From the NCBI GenBank assembly GCA_021826835.1, contig JAKAYH010000129.1, positions 1-6,637 of the forward strand: a DNA stretch of 6,637 bases. The letters run 5' to 3'. This document shows, piece after piece, positions 6,393 to 6,637 of this stretch; the stretch's first letter is position 1, and each line of letters begins with the position of its first letter. Origin of the DNA: Thermoplasmata archaeon. Its GTDB lineage: Archaea; Thermoplasmatota; Thermoplasmata; Thermoplasmatales; Thermoplasmataceae. Below the pieces are notes generated by a model. That model made no database searches and had not been told where the DNA came from. It saw nothing but the letters and a program-made list of their open reading frames with translations. A program made the translations under genes and the position numbers.

Positions 6393-6637
6393 TTTAGTTT
6401 TGTAAATAAGAGTTTTTTTAATCTCTGAAGGAAAATTAAATTGAGTTTGTTAGCAAATATAAAGGATTAATTGACTTATAAAAATTGCAGGCCATAAGGA
6501 ATTTAAAGCATCTTGCAACTAGATTCACCTGAATTAACTTTATTTGTAAAATCCGCATAAATTTAAGGTAAAAATAACGAAACTAGTTAAACATTCTTAT
6601 ATGTAAATTGTATTAACGTCTTCGGTATTAAACAATG
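6393..6637. other. Upstream intergenic stretch, no established gene
   Basis: This AT-rich region holds no frame I would call a gene and no tRNA-like fold. It contains TTTGTAAA at 6399-6406 and 6543-6550. It also has a minus-strand TTG at 6518 with AGGTGA six bases upstream (6525-6530), opening a 22-residue hydrophobic frame that ends at 6450 (see findings). Toward the right edge there is a possible divergent promoter. Confidence 0.6.
6597..6609 (+). promoter_or_regulatory. Possible divergent promoter facing out of the window
   Basis: The plus strand reads CTTATATGTAAAT, a TATA-like element centred near 6602. A start about 26 bases downstream would be near 6627, a few bases before the ATG that forms the last three bases (6635-6637). 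This spacing suits a near-leaderless plus-strand gene, but nothing of its coding sequence is visible. Confidence 0.35.

Overview
The window looks like chromosomal DNA from an AT-rich archaeon, most likely a member or relative of the Thermoplasmatales. The evidence is a tetraether lipid synthase (Tes), a pyruvoyl-dependent arginine decarboxylase, an archease, archaeal-type LeuRS and PheRS beta proteins, TATA-like boxes about 25 bases upstream of inferred transcript starts, and oligo-T stretches in place of bacterial hairpin terminators. The lineage is inferred from gene content and from recalled family sequences; the domain call (Archaea) is much safer than the order.

All six genes are on the minus strand, so they are read from right to left. 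At the right is an intergenic stretch of nearly 300 bases with a possible divergent promoter at the edge. Next come a small protein made of two tandem ribbon-helix-helix (RHH) units (6045-6344) and, 10 bases downstream, pheT (4439-6034), probably in one operon. A 175-base spacer with inverted repeats separates them from tes (2440-4263), which has its own TATA-like box and the best Shine-Dalgarno sequence in the window. After an oligo-T stop signal comes archease (1985-2383), then pdaD (1386-1934), which overlaps the start of leuS by four bases. leuS leaves the window at base 1 with about half of the protein encoded.

Functionally this is a housekeeping neighbourhood centred on tRNA. PheT and LeuS charge tRNAs. 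Archease activates the RtcB ligase that joins tRNA exons. PdaD makes agmatine, used for polyamines and, in archaea, for the agmatidine base of tRNA-Ile. Tes is the exception: it joins two archaeol-type lipids tail to tail into membrane-spanning tetraethers. I see no mobile element, CRISPR array, rRNA or tRNA.

The parts most worth a second look are the RHH protein, whose halves align over 38 residues without a gap, its tight coupling to pheT, the repeated TTTGTAA words in the two large spacers, and unusual residues near the LeuRS editing site.
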